Assembly (NCBI GenBank): GCA_032681305.1
Contig: CP136340.1
Location: 248,001-312,000 of the forward strand
Length of the DNA stretch: 64,000 nt
Direction: 5' to 3'
DNA from: HIMB114 sp008638005
Lineage (GTDB): Bacteria > Pseudomonadota > Alphaproteobacteria > Pelagibacterales > Pelagibacteraceae
In this document: positions 62,627 to 64,000 of the stretch, one piece after another
Position numbering within the stretch: the stretch's first letter is position 1
Layout of the letters: each line of letters opens with the position of its first letter
The notes under the pieces: generated by a model
Told to the model about the DNA's origin: nothing
Database searches by the model: none
Seen by the model: only the letters and a program-made list of their open reading frames with translations
Program-made: the position numbers and the translations under genes

Positions 62627-63192
62627 TTATTTTGATCTGATATTTGTTTTGCTTTATTTAGCTGATTAGATTTAATGTAAAAATCATAAAGTAGTTTCTT
62701 TTTAATTAAAATAAAACTATCATTTTTATTATCTATTTTTAGCAAATCTAATATTTCACTTTCTTTAATCGTATCGAATTTTAAAATAACTTGTTTAATA
62801 TTATTTAATTCATCAAAAAGTTTATTGTCAAAGTCACGGACCTTTTCAAATTGAAGTAAGGCCTTATCTTTTTGACCTTGATTGAGATAAATATCTACAG
62901 TTCTATTTAACGCTAACTTTTGAATTGTTTGATTTTGACTATTTGTTAAATTCTCTAAAATTTCTAAGGCTTGATTATCATCTTTTTTAATTAAAGATTC
63001 TGCTTTTAAATATTGTTCTAACAAATTTTCATTATTTTTTTTATTAAGATAAGAGTTTATTTGGATAAAAATTGGAGTAACAATTAAAATGATAAAAAAG
63101 ACAATTATTAAAATTTTATTTTTTTTATAAAATTTTTCTATTTTTTCTTTGAATAAACTTTCTTTAATTTGACTTTCTAATTCATTAGACAT
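62623..63192 (-). CDS. YfgM-like tetratricopeptide membrane protein
   Basis: 189 residues from the ATG at 63192 (MSNELESQIKESLFKEKI); the open frame extends into panB but that part is an artefact. A membrane helix lies at about 28-46 (ILIIVFFIILIVTPIFI), with TPR-like helices after it. YfgM binds the SecYEG translocon with PpiD in E. coli. Order YfgM-bamB-der is conserved and supports the call; sequence similarity itself is modest. Its start lies one base after the panB stop. Confidence 0.78.
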   Translation of the reverse strand: MSNELESQIKESLFKEKIEKFYKKNKILIIVFFIILIVTPIFIQINSYLNKKNNENLLEQYLKAESLIKKDDNQALEILENLTNSQNQTIQKLALNRTVDIYLNQGQKDKALLQFEKVRDFDNKLFDELNNIKQVILKFDTIKESEILDLLKIDNKNDSFILIKKKLLYDFYIKSNQLNKAKQISDQNK

Positions 63193-63193
63193 T

Positions 63194-63961
63194 TTAATTA
63201 TAAATATTTTGCTTAGTTGGAAACTTCCTACCCCTAACATCTTTAGCATAATTCCCAATTGCTTTAATAATTTGTTTTTTTAAATTTGCGTATTTTTTTA
63301 CAAATTTTGGCACTTTATCAAAAAACCCAAGCAAATCTTCAGTTACAAGAACTTGTCCATCGCAATTTACAGAAGCACCTATACCAATAATTGGAGCTTT
63401 GGAATGTTTGAGAACATCTTCAGCCGCATCAAAACTTGTTGCCTCTAGAACAATTGAAAATACACCCGCTTGTTCCAAATGCTTAATATCATCAACTAAC
63501 TTTTTTCTTTCTCTTAAATTTCTACCTTTAATTTTATAATCTTTCTTAGATTTAATTTTTTGGGGCAATAAACCCACGTGACCCATAACATTGATTTTAT
63601 TTTTGATTAAATATTTAATTATTTCTGATTTTTCTTTTCCACCCTCAAGTTTTACAGCATCACATTTCGTGACTTGAATAATTTTTTTAGCATTATTTAA
63701 TGCAGATTTTTTGGTAGTATAAGTTCCAAAAGGCATGTCAACGACCATTATAGATTTCTTAATTCCGAGTTTAACAGATTTTGCGTGTCTTATAATGTCA
63801 TCTAAGCTTACCGCTCTAGTGGTAGAGAATCCATAGTATGCCATACCAAGAGAGTCACCTACTAAAATTAAATCACAAAACTCATCGGCTATTTGAGCAG
63901 TAAATTTATTGTAAGCAGTTAAACATACAATCGGTTTTCTTTTAAATAAAATCTTTTTCAC
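63194..63961 (-). CDS. panB: Ketopantoate hydroxymethyltransferase
   Basis: First step of pantothenate synthesis. 255 residues from a GTG at 63961. Motifs: KPIVCLTAYNKFTAQIADEF, LVGDSLGMAYYG, VVDMPFGTYTT, VKLEGGKEKSEII, INVMGHVGLLPQ, and GIGASVNCDGQVLVTEDLLG. It follows guaA after three bases. No panC or panE is in the window. Confidence 0.94.
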   Translation of the reverse strand: MKKILFKRKPIVCLTAYNKFTAQIADEFCDLILVGDSLGMAYYGFSTTRAVSLDDIIRHAKSVKLGIKKSIMVVDMPFGTYTTKKSALNNAKKIIQVTKCDAVKLEGGKEKSEIIKYLIKNKINVMGHVGLLPQKIKSKKDYKIKGRNLRERKKLVDDIKHLEQAGVFSIVLEATSFDAAEDVLKHSKAPIIGIGASVNCDGQVLVTEDLLGFFDKVPKFVKKYANLKKQIIKAIGNYAKDVRGRKFPTKQNIYN

Positions 63962-63964
63962 ACC

Positions 63965-64000
63965 CTATTCCCACTCTATCGTACCTGGTGGCTTAGATGT
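63965..64000 (-). CDS. guaA: GMP synthase, C-terminal end only (cut by the right edge)
   Basis: Eleven codons and a TAG stop on the minus strand read TSKPPGTIEWE, the nearly invariant C-terminus of GMP synthase (PPGTIEWE), which contributes to substrate binding. The rest of the gene is outside the window. It is followed by panB after three bases. Confidence 0.85.
   Translation of the reverse strand, partial: TSKPPGTIEWE

Noticed and set aside
63193..63258. N-terminal extension of the YfgM-like protein overlapping panB
   Set aside because: The extension is in the alternative frame of panB; the ATG at 63192 gives the proper start one base after the panB stop.
1..64000. CRISPR arrays, insertion sequences, prophage genes, toxin-antitoxin or defence systems
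   Set aside because: I looked for direct repeats with spacers, transposases and inverted terminal repeats and saw none; every region is accounted for by chromosomal genes.

Overview
The window is a gene-dense, strongly AT-rich stretch of a streamlined alphaproteobacterial chromosome. It has almost no intergenic DNA, many 1-4 base stop/start overlaps, and no insertion sequences, phage genes or CRISPR. Gene content and order fit a free-living oligotrophic marine alphaproteobacterium of the SAR11/HIMB59 kind. The evidence is the NDUFA12-DUF2155 pair beside accC, the hdaA-DUF2066-purM-purN block, and the pepA/lptF-lptG-lptD-surA-pdxA-rsmA/gmk block. A SUF operon and Lys/Asn/Ile-rich proteins agree. 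The affiliation is inferred from content; there is no rRNA here to confirm it.

Layout: 1-8.5 kb is a type IV pilus/MSHA-like assembly locus: a PilC/GspF platform protein cut by the left edge, a PilB/MshE ATPase, an MshL secretin, a LysM-PilP-like protein, a PilM-PilN fusion, and a divergent PilT ATPase. 8.5-10 kb holds two small exported unknowns, an RsbW-like kinase, tRNA-Thr(UGU) and a 56-residue ORF. 10-14 kb has a NifU-like protein with sufE and murG, then zapE and nadK. 13.7-19.5 kb is the minus-strand sufBCDSU-sufT-sufA operon. 19.5-28 kb carries a hydrolase, anmK, tyrS, an AsmA-like protein, prfB with its programmed +1 frameshift, and a class A penicillin-binding protein. 28-35 kb has RNase E/G, thiSG, aroQ-accB-accC, DUF2155, NDUFA12 and a free-standing NrdJ C-terminal (TSCPD-type) domain. 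35-43 kb has aspS, rnd, hdaA, DUF2066, purM, purN, ndk and pepA. 43-50 kb is the LPS-export/outer-membrane block followed by gmk. 50-54 kb has fabD-fabG-acpP and rpsF-rpsR-rplI-dnaB. 55-64 kb has alr, an MMPL transporter, cvpA-purF, a shortened der, bamB, a YfgM-like protein, panB and the last codons of guaA.

Most genes are housekeeping: Fe-S assembly, peptidoglycan and LPS, fatty acids, purines, translation. The notable features are reductions and rearrangements of familiar proteins: Der with one G domain, SurA without its parvulin domains, a PdxA with an eroded N-terminal motif, RNase E without its zinc-link cysteines, a lone NrdJ tail domain, and LysM repeats apparently inserted into a PilP-like domain. 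Two head-to-head gene pairs overlap at their start codons, one of them through a shared palindromic ATGCAT. All 13 convergent gene ends lie between 20 bases of overlap and 8 bases of spacing. I found no novel defence or mobile system. No gap of more than 300 bases lacks a gene.
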